From Algoriphagus antarcticus (lineage in GTDB: Bacteria > Bacteroidota > Bacteroidia > Cytophagales > Cyclobacteriaceae): DNA of 64,000 nt. The stretch spans positions 1 to 64,000 of the forward strand of contig NZ_MSSW01000044.1 of NCBI RefSeq assembly GCF_002150685.1. The letters are read 5' to 3'. Below are positions 1 to 8,473 of the stretch, one piece after another; within the stretch, counting starts at the first letter, position 1, and each line of letters opens with the position of its first letter. Both the position numbers and the translations under genes were made by a program. Under the pieces are notes generated by a model. That model searched no databases. It saw only the letters and a list, made by a program, of their open reading frames with translations, and was not told the origin of the DNA.

Positions 1-116
1 TAGCGTACATACATTTTAAATTTTAAAGTTTTACATTTTAAACTCACCAGGCCAAAAAATAATTTCCCCCCTCTGTAGCGAATTAAGTAATAGCTCCGTC
101 AGGGTATAAAAGCAAG

Positions 117-347
117 ATGAAGACTCTTCTACGAATCTATTTGGTTTTGATATTTGCGAGTAGCGCTAGGAGCGCTGGCACGGAGAATGAATTAATCAAC
201 TCGGGATTTCCGATAGAAGAATCTAATTTTGCTACGAATCCCAGCTATCCGCAGAATCTAAGAGGAATGGCTGATTGTGTGAACTCCATAGATCAAAAGG
301 AGCAAAAAAAAAGGAATGGGACGGAAGTAGAGAAAATCTCAGAATAG
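117..347 (+). CDS. Small secreted protein ORF, possibly extended by -1 frameshift
   Basis: The ORF gives 76 residues with a plausible signal peptide (residues 1-20: basic start, hydrophobic LVLIFA core, small residues near the cleavage site). I recognise no family. Near the 3' end lies a run of nine A (304-312). In the annotated frame the protein stops at 345-347. A one-base backward slip opens an Arg/Asp/Asn-rich frame that runs to a TGA at 443-445, making about 109 residues. That TGA overlaps the TTG start of the sigma factor as TTGA, the usual form of a coupled operon junction. It could equally be a frameshifted pseudogene or a sequencing error in the homopolymer. That it is a gene is moderately supported; function is unknown. 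Confidence 0.4.
   Translation: MKTLLRIYLVLIFASSARSAGTENELINSGFPIEESNFATNPSYPQNLRGMADCVNSIDQKEQKKRNGTEVEKISE
304..312 (+). other. A9 homopolymer, candidate slippery site
   Basis: Nine consecutive A followed by G fit the X XXY YYZ pattern with zero-frame AAA AAA codons (306-311) and an A in front. This is the class of sequence that drives -1 frameshifting in dnaX. Downstream the -1 frame is open to 445. I did not identify a convincing stimulatory stem-loop or upstream Shine-Dalgarno-like element, so programmed slippage is only a hypothesis. Confidence 0.35.
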
Positions 348-441
348 AACGCCTACGACGAGATGATCGAGAGAAAAAGCTAACTAATAAGAATTCCGAC
401 TCCAATATGGATGTCGTAAACCATAGATTAATAGGTTTGAA

Positions 442-990
442 TTGAATTGGACTGACCAGGAGCTGATCGAAGGTTGCAAACGACGATCTGCTAAGTACGA
501 AGAGGTATTCTATAAAAAATACTATGGCTATGTCATGGGTATCAGTCTGTCCTATTCCAAAGATAAAATGCTTGCAGATGAGATTACGAATGACTCATTT
601 ATCAAGTTTTTCGGATCTATCAAGAATTTCGATGACTTCCAGTCGGTCAAAGCGTGGCTTCGCAGAATCACCGTAAACACCGCGATAGACTATTTCCGCA
701 AGCAGAAGAAGTTCCAAAATCAAACCGACGTCTCCGAGGAGACTGGGGTTTTCCATGAAGTAAATGCCCTTCAGGATCTGGCATTTCAAGACATTATAAA
801 CCTAATTAATTTACTACAAGAGGATCATAAAATGGTGTTCAATCTCTATGAGATCGAAGGCTATAGTCATAGGGAAATTGGCGAAAAGCTAGGCTTAAAC
901 GAAAGCTCCTCCAGAGTATATCTGGCAAGGGCTAAGGCTCAGCTCCGCAAATTAGTATCATTACACTTGAAAGAATATGAAGGAAGATAA
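442..990 (+). CDS. ECF-family RNA polymerase sigma factor
   Basis: A 182-residue sigma-70 family factor of the extracytoplasmic-function group. Sigma region 2 covers about residues 20-90, with the typical FYKKYY, DEITNDSFIKFF and VKAWLRRITVNTAIDYFRK stretches. Sigma region 4, a helix-turn-helix around HREIGEKLGLNESSSRVYLARAK, covers about 125-175. It directs RNA polymerase to a specific promoter set in response to an envelope signal. The only in-frame start after the stop at 424-426 is TTG at 442 (or a non-standard ATT at 427), so a TTG start is likely. Its last 14 bases overlap the next gene, an anti-sigma-like protein, so the two are co-translated. Signal and regulon are not visible here. 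Confidence 0.9.
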   Translation: MNWTDQELIEGCKRRSAKYEEVFYKKYYGYVMGISLSYSKDKMLADEITNDSFIKFFGSIKNFDDFQSVKAWLRRITVNTAIDYFRKQKKFQNQTDVSEETGVFHEVNALQDLAFQDIINLINLLQEDHKMVFNLYEIEGYSHREIGEKLGLNESSSRVYLARAKAQLRKLVSLHLKEYEGR

Positions 991-2341
991 GCTTGATAAG
1001 GAAATCGCTGCTTCCCTTAAAGAGAAGTTAGCAGAAGCCTCCGTGCCCTACGAATTGGGTGCTTGGGAAGGTTTTCAGAAAAAGCGCGCACTGCGCAAGC
1101 GTAAATCAATTGCCTACTGGGCATCTGGGATCGCTGCGTCTTTACTGTTGCTAGCAGTAGGGCTGAATACTGTTGATTTTTCTGAGAATCGAAATGCTGA
1201 CTCAACAGGCAATCAGATAGCTGAAAGTGAAGAGAAAGCAACAGAAAATAAGGTAGAGGAACTTTCTACAAGCAATTCTAATTCAGAAAATTCTCCTTCT
1301 GAAAACATCCTTGATCAAGAATCAAGCTCGATTACTTCTGATTCCAATGCATTGGCTGAAGTAGATAAGGATCAAAAACCACAGAAAAATCTTAGCTCTA
1401 CAAAAGCATTGGCAACTGTTCCTCAGCGCGAAGAAAAGACGGAAGAAAAGGAAAAGGACGCACCGCAATCATCTGTAGTTTCCCCTGAAAAGACAGTAGC
1501 GCAAGTCGAGGAAAAGCAAACTATCGAACAACAGCCACTTGTAGCCAAAACAGAAGAACCTGATATGCAACTCGTGGAGAAATTACCTGAAGGTAAGCTT
1601 GCATTGGCAAAACCTGAAGAGCCAGTAAAGCCAGAGGAAAAAGAGAATTTTGTAGTAGAAAGTGATTTTCCTGCCATCGAAAAAGATAAACCGACAGTGG
1701 GGCTTGGCATGGGTCTGTCTCCGGGATTTGGGTCAATTCAAAGCGATAACCAAGTAGCAACGGCTTCGACCATTGGACTTGGGATGCTGGTGGACATCAA
1801 GCTTCCTGGGAAGTTTACCTTGGGATCTGGTCTTGGGCTTAATTACCTCAGTCAAAATACGGAGCAGGAAAGCACGATTATGGCCTTTGGTAATTCTTAT
1901 CCACAAACAGAAAAGCTGGAATTGCGACAGATGCAGGTGGAAGTGCCTGTATTCATCAAGTATCCTCTGACTAAAAACAATTCTATCTCAGTTCAGGCAG
2001 GTTTTTCAAACTTTTACGCCTTGAACGAAAGGGGAAGTCAAGAGAATAGCTATGATCGGCAAGTGGCGCAATACAGTAATGATGCGGCGGGTTTTTCTTC
2101 TGTTTCCCTGAGCAATAAGTCCATGAATACTGTCACTTCTTTGGAGCCCACAGAAAGTAAATTTTACCCATTTGCCACGGTGAATTTTGGATTGAACCTT
2201 CGTATCCTGGAATCCAAAAATGCCAGCTATGTGATTATGCCATTCTACAATTACCAGCTGAAGCAAGTTTCTGGCTACGGCGATACCTTTGGCTTATTTG
2301 GAGCGAGCTTCAAGATGAGCTTTGGAGGAAGGGAGAAGTAA
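977..2341 (+). CDS. Anti-sigma-like inner-membrane protein with C-terminal outer-membrane beta-barrel
   Basis: 454 residues in three parts. Residues 1-44 are charged and presumably cytoplasmic, ending in an Arg/Lys-rich patch. Residues about 46-63 form one hydrophobic membrane helix. About 68-235 are a low-complexity Glu/Lys/Ser/Pro linker. About 238-454 alternate polar and hydrophobic residues, are Gly-rich and end in a beta-strand-like FGASFKMSFGG, as in PorT-type outer-membrane beta-barrel proteins. No zinc anti-sigma HxxxCxxC motif is present. Overlap with the sigma gene (977-990) and the membrane anchor suggest it sequesters that sigma factor. If both membrane predictions hold, the linker crosses the periplasm in one chain. 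The role is inferred from context and architecture. Confidence 0.7.
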   Translation: MKEDKLDKEIAASLKEKLAEASVPYELGAWEGFQKKRALRKRKSIAYWASGIAASLLLLAVGLNTVDFSENRNADSTGNQIAESEEKATENKVEELSTSNSNSENSPSENILDQESSSITSDSNALAEVDKDQKPQKNLSSTKALATVPQREEKTEEKEKDAPQSSVVSPEKTVAQVEEKQTIEQQPLVAKTEEPDMQLVEKLPEGKLALAKPEEPVKPEEKENFVVESDFPAIEKDKPTVGLGMGLSPGFGSIQSDNQVATASTIGLGMLVDIKLPGKFTLGSGLGLNYLSQNTEQESTIMAFGNSYPQTEKLELRQMQVEVPVFIKYPLTKNNSISVQAGFSNFYALNERGSQENSYDRQVAQYSNDAAGFSSVSLSNKSMNTVTSLEPTESKFYPFATVNFGLNLRILESKNASYVIMPFYNYQLKQVSGYGDTFGLFGASFKMSFGGREK

Positions 2342-2415
2342 TTGGAATTTGTAATAAGTATTCAGTCTCAGTCTCAAAAATGGTTAATGGTTAAGAGGTT
2401 TAAAGTTTAATATCT

Positions 2416-2512
2416 GTCACTGTGGTCAGTGGATCCACGGACCATTTGATGAAAAATGCCTTTCTGTGATTCAGGAAGGCATTTTTGTACGCTTTAACCG
2501 CAGAGGCCACCA
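2416..2512. repeat. Intergenic CCACGG-type repeat remnants
   Basis: Bases 2420-2445 (CTGTGGTCAGTGGATCCACG, then GACCATTT) align with 11605-11631 (CTGTGGTAAGCGGATGCATA, then GACCATTT). Bases 2495-2512 (TAACCGCAGAGGCCACCAGAG) resemble the widespread bacterial repeat type ACCACAGAGxxCACAGAG. The terminator at 2452-2486 lies between the two pieces. These look like degraded copies of a dispersed repeat also seen near 8.5, 11.5, 13.9 and 20.2 kb. Confidence 0.5.
2452..2486 (+). terminator. Intrinsic terminator after the sigma/anti-sigma operon
   Basis: AAAAATGCCTT and AAGGCATTTTT form a strong stem around a loop of about a dozen bases, ending in a T run. It lies about 110 bases after the anti-sigma gene. 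A-rich on the left and T-rich on the right, it could work in both directions. Confidence 0.75.
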
Positions 2513-2916
2513 GAGTTCGACGAGCTCACCAACCAATGATTTTGTAAACTTTGCATAGTTGTCATGCTTTTCCACAAGTTGGATTTGTAATTGGACCTAT
2601 TCTTTTGAGTCTTTGATTAAAATAACATCAACGAAGTACAAATCCTTAATGATAGGAAGGTGTAATTACTTCCAATAATTATCGGAATACAGCTAGCCTG
2701 AATTCCACATTGTTCTCTTCGTGGTGGGCATCTCCGGTTAGTATTTAATGCCATATTCTTCTTTCTGCAAATTAAAAGTTTTCTTATGCTTTTGTAAGTT
2801 GATGTAAAGTGGAAGCTCGCATTAAGGATCAGATAGCTTGCCAATTGAAAGATTTGCAAAATATGGCGAAATTATACTTCAAGAATCTGAATTCCGCACA
2901 TATAAATCCTCTACCC
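2487..2916. other. 430-base stretch without a recognisable intact gene
   Basis: Apart from the repeat fragment at 2495-2512 I see no supported feature. An 80-codon minus-strand open frame at 2617-2859 has low-complexity, Cys/Arg-rich composition and no family resemblance, so I do not call it. This stretch and the VOC relic next to it look like decaying DNA. Confidence 0.5.
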
Positions 2917-3241
2917 ATGCTCAAAAATTTCAAAAGCTTTCAGCAGTTTCTCTGTTGATGACATCATAAAAGCAAAGCCGTTCTACCAGTATACTCTAGG
3001 ATTAGTTATCGAAGAAACCGAAATGGATATTTTTGCCCTACACCTTACGGGTGGTGAAGAAGTCACTTTCTACCCAAAGCCAACATACACCCTCTACTTT
3101 TACAGTTCTCAATTGCCCGTGAAAGACATTGATCAAGCTGTTGACGAACTGGAAAATCCTAAGACACATCGAATTCTTGTTTACTCCGGTCTTCGGTCAT
3201 CGGTCTTCCAACCAGTTGACCAAAGAGAATTCTATTACTAG
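2917..3241 (+). pseudogene. Frameshifted VOC (glyoxalase/bleomycin-resistance fold) protein gene
   Basis: ATG at 2917 opens a frame starting MLKNFKSF that stops within 15 codons. The next frame continues directly with SSFSVDDIIKAKPFYQYTLG, then MDIFALHLTGGEEVTFYPKP and LPVKDIDQAVDELENP. This is the characteristic start and first beta-alpha-beta module of small VOC-superfamily proteins (SVDD..KA..FY...LGL; HL.GG.EV..YPKP; FPV.DID.AVDEL). A frameshift near 2935-2945 separates start and body, and after about 3165 the frame loses resemblance and stops early (72 codons from the internal ATG at 3023). It is a non-functional relic. Family assignment is fairly sure; the ancestral substrate is unknown. 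Confidence 0.65.
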
Positions 3242-3325
3242 CACAAAAGCGTACATACAGGTTAATAAATATTACAGTTCGCAATGCTACACGCACCATA
3301 ATAATATTTGGATTTTGCTTTAGAA

Positions 3326-3358
3326 AATCCCACTAACCCATATTGGGAAAGGGGGATT
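3326..3358 (-). terminator. Putative terminator of the 815-residue lipoprotein gene
   Basis: On the minus strand AATCCC pairs with GGGATT, with a nested CCCAATATGGG hairpin, followed by TTTTCT. It lies about 20 bases past the stop at 3377. The outer stem is short, so confidence is moderate. Confidence 0.4.
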
Positions 3359-3376
3359 GATGCCACTAACTGAATA

Positions 3377-5824
3377 TTATTTTTTCAAAACCACGTCTTG
3401 CGTTTCTCCAAATGTTCTGATTTCTACTTTAATATTGGCCTCTTTATCCGCTCTATCAAACTTGCTATCAATGGCAATCAGATTCTTGCCAGTGTTGATT
3501 TTAAGATCAGACAGATCTATTTCAAATCTTTTAATAATCTGCCAGTTGGAATCGTATAAAAGCACTTCCTTATCGCCAGTATATTTGAGCGTCTGACCTT
3601 CTTTGATAGTCCCCGGAAGGGCCACTTTCTTATAACCATTCATCTCTAGTGTAATTCCGCTTACATCGGAGTTCATTGCAGTCAAAGTGAAATTCACCAC
3701 TTGCTCATTTCCCGGATTGTTGAACTCTAAAGTGGAATGCAATGGCTCTCCAGGTTGTCTCACCTTTTTCTCATGAGTGAATATTTCTGAATATACCTCT
3801 AGCAAGTTCCACTCGGCTTCATTGATTTTTTTGAGTGTGAACTCCTTGTCGCTATTTCGCATTTTTTCTTTTTGCGCTTCGCTAAAAGAGTTTGAAATCC
3901 TTAATTTTTCCCAGTCACCGATCAACTCCAATATTTTGTCTGAGTTACCATTTTGACTGACAGTAGGCAGATCGGCTACCAAAGCATAGCCTGCATCATA
4001 TCCCGCTGATTTTGCCAGCATCCACTCCATATCTTCAATACTGGTTTCAGGAGTCATTTTAAACCAACCTAACATACCCGGCATAAAATTTCTTTGGAAA
4101 TAGGCCTGATTGTTAAATCGATATTCTGCTTGACTTTCGCGGAAACCGGCATACCAAGGCTCTCCCCAGTTCATACGACTATAGATATGCCAGAAAAAAT
4201 GTGTGGTGCGACTGGCATCTATTATCAGATGATCTTTCAATTCATCCGATAGATTAGTGTACCAAGTATAGGGCATCAAGGACTCTCCGTAGGTTCCCAA
4301 ACCTGTAGAACGATTTCCTTCCAGCCCGTCAAAAGAAATTTGTCGCAGGCCTGTTTGGTTATATAAATCGGCCATAGTCTTTGACATCTCTATGGTCAGA
4401 TCTGTTTCGGATAAGAATACCTTATATCCGTGATCCAATAGCTTTGAAATTTTGTCACCTGATTTGTGACTGTTAGCTTTTGTATCAAATGCGCCACGCT
4501 GACAATCCAACAATCGCCAGGGAGATTCTTCTGATACACTTCCGTAGCGAATCAGTTCTTCACCGATCATGACTGTTTTTAAATTGTTATTCTTCATTTG
4601 ATTGAAGAATTCAGGGGATTCGATAGTGATGGTGGAAGCATTTGCATCTATATCACCGACAATCATCGAACTTCCTACTTTGGCAAGTCTTTCGTCCGGA
4701 ATTGGTGTAACGTATGCATCGTCTGTTGCAATAAAATTCGATAAGAAGTGGGTGCCCATTAGAACTCCTTCAGCGGCAGCTTTATCAACAGCTGCTTTTA
4801 GACCTTCAATCCCGTTTGGAAATTCACCTTTGTATAATTCGAATTGACCCCAAGTTTCAAATGTCTTTCCATAATGATAGAGGTATTTCAAGCCTGCCTT
4901 TTTGGTTAATGCGATCGCATCATCCACCGTTGCTTCGGTGAAATTAGTAATGAGGTAAGCTGCTGCAGCATTCCGGTTTGTTTTCACCCATTCCCCATCT
5001 ATCATTGGGTGAGGCAATCCTTCCGCGATTTCTATAGCGCCGATAGTTTCAAGTGCTTTTGATTCAGGACTTCCAAATAGAGCTATTTTGGAACCTATGA
5101 CTCCACCATCATCATAAGGCGGAGCAACAATTTTGTCGTGGCCTACATCCGAATAAATTCTTTCAGTATTTCTATTTCTAGTATATGCTTGTAAACTACT
5201 TCCATTTGCCAGAGGCGCTGCAGCCTCGATTCTATACAAGACACTGCCGTCTGATTTGGGATGCATGTTGTTTGGATCCTCTTCTCTTACGAAGTCGAAT
5301 TCTGGCATTCGGTCACTTTCATTCCAAGGGTATCCTCCAAGAGTTTTGATATTCAAGGCTTGAATGCCAATGGCAAAATCATCATCCCGAACCACACCAA
5401 CTGTTTCACTGATTGTTTTTTGGATTGAAGTGGGATATGGCCCCCAAACAATTAATTCAATAGTATCATTGTTTGTTATTGATTGTAATTCGAAAGTAAA
5501 GTGAGTTCCTTTTTCTTCAATTTTAATTTCTGCAACTACTTCGTTTTCAAAATCCAAGCTTATGATATCATCTTTTACAGTAGCAGATTTTGGATGAATA
5601 ATTTCATTGTTGATCCTAACTGACATTAAGGGAGCCAAGGTGTCTGTTGAAATATAATCTGTCCCAGTATTTACATCAATGAAATTGATAAATGACCCTT
5701 TGTCATTGATGGTGATTTTCAATGATTCTGTAGAAAGGTCAAGGATTATTGAATCAGAATTTGTGGAACAGGAGCCAACAATCAAACATATGAGTAATAA
5801 GAGAATTACAGATATTTGTTTCAT
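3377..5824 (-). CDS. Large secreted lipoprotein with glycoside-hydrolase-like barrel
   Basis: 815 residues. A lipoprotein signal (hydrophobic 6-17, lipobox LIVGSC with Cys19) places it on the envelope or cell surface. An N-terminal beta-rich domain (to about residue 270) resembles the beta-sandwich that precedes carbohydrate-active barrels. From about 280 to 640 the spacing of motifs such as LKYLYHYG, GVLMGTHFLSN, KVFLSETDL, QISFDGLEG and HLIIDASRTTHFFWH looks like successive strands of a TIM barrel with acidic residues at strand ends. A C-terminal beta domain of about 130 residues follows. I cannot assign a CAZy family and know no substrate. The next gene upstream on the same strand encodes a GH18 lipoprotein, so a shared role in polysaccharide breakdown is plausible but inferred. 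Confidence 0.6.
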   Translation of the reverse strand: MKQISVILLLLICLIVGSCSTNSDSIILDLSTESLKITINDKGSFINFIDVNTGTDYISTDTLAPLMSVRINNEIIHPKSATVKDDIISLDFENEVVAEIKIEEKGTHFTFELQSITNNDTIELIVWGPYPTSIQKTISETVGVVRDDDFAIGIQALNIKTLGGYPWNESDRMPEFDFVREEDPNNMHPKSDGSVLYRIEAAAPLANGSSLQAYTRNRNTERIYSDVGHDKIVAPPYDDGGVIGSKIALFGSPESKALETIGAIEIAEGLPHPMIDGEWVKTNRNAAAAYLITNFTEATVDDAIALTKKAGLKYLYHYGKTFETWGQFELYKGEFPNGIEGLKAAVDKAAAEGVLMGTHFLSNFIATDDAYVTPIPDERLAKVGSSMIVGDIDANASTITIESPEFFNQMKNNNLKTVMIGEELIRYGSVSEESPWRLLDCQRGAFDTKANSHKSGDKISKLLDHGYKVFLSETDLTIEMSKTMADLYNQTGLRQISFDGLEGNRSTGLGTYGESLMPYTWYTNLSDELKDHLIIDASRTTHFFWHIYSRMNWGEPWYAGFRESQAEYRFNNQAYFQRNFMPGMLGWFKMTPETSIEDMEWMLAKSAGYDAGYALVADLPTVSQNGNSDKILELIGDWEKLRISNSFSEAQKEKMRNSDKEFTLKKINEAEWNLLEVYSEIFTHEKKVRQPGEPLHSTLEFNNPGNEQVVNFTLTAMNSDVSGITLEMNGYKKVALPGTIKEGQTLKYTGDKEVLLYDSNWQIIKRFEIDLSDLKINTGKNLIAIDSKFDRADKEANIKVEIRTFGETQDVVLKK

Positions 5825-6081
5825 TTGGGTTATGTTTTTGAGTCTATATATGGGGACATTACGAGCTTTTTTGGCACCTACTCTTGAGTAGCACTTTCTA
5901 AGCTATTTTTAAATGGTAAGACAATTTATTGAAACAGGTCACAATGCAATAACTATTTCACTAATCAATATATAAGTCTTTTTTTACCAACAAAGCGTTC
6001 AAAGATTGCTGTTGTTTTAGGGTGCTTTTAACTTATCACAGAGTATCCTTTAACATCAGCGATCAGTTAATCACCCTGCCT

Positions 6082-7308
6082 TTACTCGTATGCAGCCTTG
6101 TAAATTGCATCAAGTAGACTTCCTTCCTCTTTGGTATCGTTGCCCAATTCCCAGAACATGATGCCGCCCAGTCCTTTTTCCATAGCGTACTTGGTTTTTA
6201 GTGCGACTGAAACCGTATCGTCATACGATACCATTAACCTGTCTTTGGAATTATAGAGGTAAGGTGCTTGAGCTTTCTCATCCCAAAAGCGCTGAAAATT
6301 TTGATCCTGTTCATACGATTCTCGAATTCGATGATAAGACATCCATCCGATTTGAAGTCCCCCACTTAACTGGTATAATCCGTTATTTATCGGTGGTACG
6401 CCTTTCCAGACTCTTCCGTAGAATGCAGATCCAATCACTATCTGATTGGGATTTACGCCTTTTTTGATCAGGAAATCCACAATTTTCTGTGCAGAACGGG
6501 GATCGGGATCAGGACTTTCACCGTTTTGGTACAAGCTATCTAGATGATCATGAAATGGTGTACCCGCGATATCCTCACTACTCACGTCACCTAAAGGCGT
6601 ATGATGTCCTGTGTAAATAGATACTCCGGATACCTGGTCATAAGTCATTACATTGGTGTAATCGGCATATTTCATTACTTCGCCCATATCGACAAAATCG
6701 TAATAGCGCTTCCAGCCGGCCGAAGCGAAGGTCAGAATTTTGGGAGAGTCAAATGTGTCCAGCATCTCACGTAATCCTTTCATCAGGGCAGTGAAATTTT
6801 GGGTGTCCTCTGGACGTGACATAGTGCCTGCACCGGAAATTCCCGGATACTCCCAGTCCATGTCCATACCGTCGAGCTGATATTTTTTGATGAAATCTGC
6901 AGCGCTGTTAATAAATTTTGCGCGGCTTTCTTCAGTCAGTGCCATATCAGAAAATCCATCAGCACCCCAGCCACCACAGGCGATCATTACTTTTAGATCA
7001 GGATTTCGTTCCTTTTGTTTAACTAATGCCTCTATCTTTGGCCCCGCAGCTTCAGGATTTCTGAATTTCATTTCCCCATCGATCACGTTAGTGAAGGAGT
7101 AGATGATATGGGAAAGCTTTTCTACAGGGATTTTTTCAGGTTCATAAGTGCGTTCAGCCACGTAATAGGCCATGATCACCGGTTCGGCTGAGGAATCAGT
7201 ATTTATGGATTCTTCGGACTGTTTTGATTGTGGTGAGCAACTCAGCATAAAAATCAGAATTAAGAGCTGAGGAAGAGTTGAGGTTTTTCTGGTCAATTTT
7301 ATTTTCAT
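6082..7308 (-). CDS. GH18 chitinase-like lipoprotein
   Basis: Glycoside hydrolase family 18 enzyme, hydrolysing beta-1,4-GlcNAc linkages (chitin or peptidoglycan-like substrates) by substrate-assisted catalysis. The signature DGMDMDWEYPG carries the DxxDxDxE motif with its catalytic Glu (residue 153 from the chosen start). IACGGWGADGF is the second conserved GH18 strand, and GGIMFWELGND near the C-terminus carries the conserved Trp. I chose the ATG at 7308 over one 11 codons earlier because it gives a compact lipoprotein signal ending LIFMLSC. About 408 residues, a single catalytic domain with no carbohydrate-binding module. The neighbour downstream is another putative hydrolase lipoprotein 257 bases away. 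Confidence 0.88.
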   Translation of the reverse strand: MKIKLTRKTSTLPQLLILIFMLSCSPQSKQSEESINTDSSAEPVIMAYYVAERTYEPEKIPVEKLSHIIYSFTNVIDGEMKFRNPEAAGPKIEALVKQKERNPDLKVMIACGGWGADGFSDMALTEESRAKFINSAADFIKKYQLDGMDMDWEYPGISGAGTMSRPEDTQNFTALMKGLREMLDTFDSPKILTFASAGWKRYYDFVDMGEVMKYADYTNVMTYDQVSGVSIYTGHHTPLGDVSSEDIAGTPFHDHLDSLYQNGESPDPDPRSAQKIVDFLIKKGVNPNQIVIGSAFYGRVWKGVPPINNGLYQLSGGLQIGWMSYHRIRESYEQDQNFQRFWDEKAQAPYLYNSKDRLMVSYDDTVSVALKTKYAMEKGLGGIMFWELGNDTKEEGSLLDAIYKAAYE

Positions 7309-7578
7309 AAGTCTTAACAAATAATTTCGAAGAAGTAACAATTACTTAAATTAAAATCTTTTTTATGCATCATGTGAAAAATTTATTTCATATACCTGGG
7401 ATTAATGCAAAAGAAGTTTTAATAAATCATAGGCAATACCTTCAGACAATTATTTGGCATCAATCAAAGCGATTTAGTCAGCTTAAAAAGTAAAACAAAC
7501 TGAAATGCGTAGCCTTAGTTAAATGACCACGCTAACCTTTGCCGATCATTGATTAAATGGTAGAGCATGGATCAAAAA

Positions 7579-7608
7579 AAATCCCGATCAAATCAGACCG
7601 GGATTTTT
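7579..7608 (-). terminator. Terminator of the DUF4397 gene
   Basis: AATCCCGATC and GACCGGGATT pair with one mismatch and, read on the minus strand, lead into an uninterrupted T run (A run at 7574-7581 on the plus strand). It follows the stop at 7629. The remaining stretch up to the GH18 start (about 7309-7573) shows no gene or clear regulatory motif. Confidence 0.8.
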
Positions 7609-7628
7609 CATTGTGGGAGTAAGATTGC

Positions 7629-8327
7629 TTAGTAATCTATATAGTTGGTTATTAATTGTAAATCAAGCTTTTTGGCATTGTCAGTTGCCTGCTTGTAGCC
7701 TCTTATCACAAGGGTATAAACTCTGTTTCCTTTCAGTTCAATGTTCGTAGCAGTTGCAAGGGTTTCTCCTGTACTTGAAACGACAGTTAGTTTATACATT
7801 TTGGTCGCTAGACTTTTAAACGTTGAATTAGACTTGAAAACAACGTCACTGAAAACTGGAGTTTCTACTGCATCGATCTTGAGAGAGACAGCTCCCGCGT
7901 CTGGCGAAAGATTTACCATTCGGATCTGTGCCTCGGTAGCAGTTGGCTCCGACCAGTCATCATCTACCAAGACAGCATCCAATACTCCCGCAGCCTCTAC
8001 CATAAACATGGAGTAAACAGAATCAACTTTGATCTCAAATTCTTTCTCCAAAAGAGAAGTCAGGGAATTGCTTTCCGAAAACTTGAATAGCCTGTCTCCA
8101 GGAAAGAAGTTTTGGTAAGGCAACACATCTGAATATTTCAAAGAGAAATCATTCACTTTATTTTGGTCAGCATACACGATTACCCCAGAGTTACCAGGTG
8201 CGCCGTTGAAAATAGAAATGTAACCTGCAGGTGGGTAATCACTCGGGTCATTGTCATCCAAGCAGCTTGTCAATCCCATAGTTCCGGCTAGCAATGCTAG
8301 GGTAGCCAGAGATTTAAAATTCTTCAT
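7629..8327 (-). CDS. DUF4397 domain lipoprotein
   Basis: About 232 residues. The ATG at 8327 starts a lipoprotein signal (KNFKSLATLALLAG, lipobox LTSC); an alternative ATG eight codons upstream is less likely. Two beta-sandwich repeats follow. The second begins with IRMVNLSPDAGAVSLKID, the hallmark of DUF4397 proteins, which are secreted Bacteroidota/Firmicutes proteins of unknown function. The first repeat (ISIFNGAPGNSGVIVYAD) is the matching half. A single transcription unit ending in the terminator at 7579-7608. Family assignment is good; function unknown. Confidence 0.75.
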   Translation of the reverse strand: MKNFKSLATLALLAGTMGLTSCLDDNDPSDYPPAGYISIFNGAPGNSGVIVYADQNKVNDFSLKYSDVLPYQNFFPGDRLFKFSESNSLTSLLEKEFEIKVDSVYSMFMVEAAGVLDAVLVDDDWSEPTATEAQIRMVNLSPDAGAVSLKIDAVETPVFSDVVFKSNSTFKSLATKMYKLTVVSSTGETLATATNIELKGNRVYTLVIRGYKQATDNAKKLDLQLITNYIDY

Positions 8328-8473
8328 TGCAAATGATTTTACACTCATCATATGTATTTGTTGGTTTTAGTTTATAATCAATACCAAGACGCATGACAAG
8401 ATTTATTCGCTACATAAAGAATGAAAATTTGATTAACGGTCTGCATAATAGACGTTATAGTATGAATATTAAC

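Noticed and set aside
1423..1710. Open frames antisense to the linker of the anti-sigma-like protein
   Set aside because: Ser/Phe-rich shadow of a Glu/Lys-rich coding region; no start context or homology.
2617..2859. 80-codon minus-strand open frame
   Set aside because: Low-complexity, Cys/Arg-rich composition, no family resemblance, lies in a decaying intergenic stretch.
2..3259. Repeated 12-mer AGCGTACATACA at 2-13 and 3248-3259
   Set aside because: A 12-base match in 64 kb is expected by chance and the flanks do not align.
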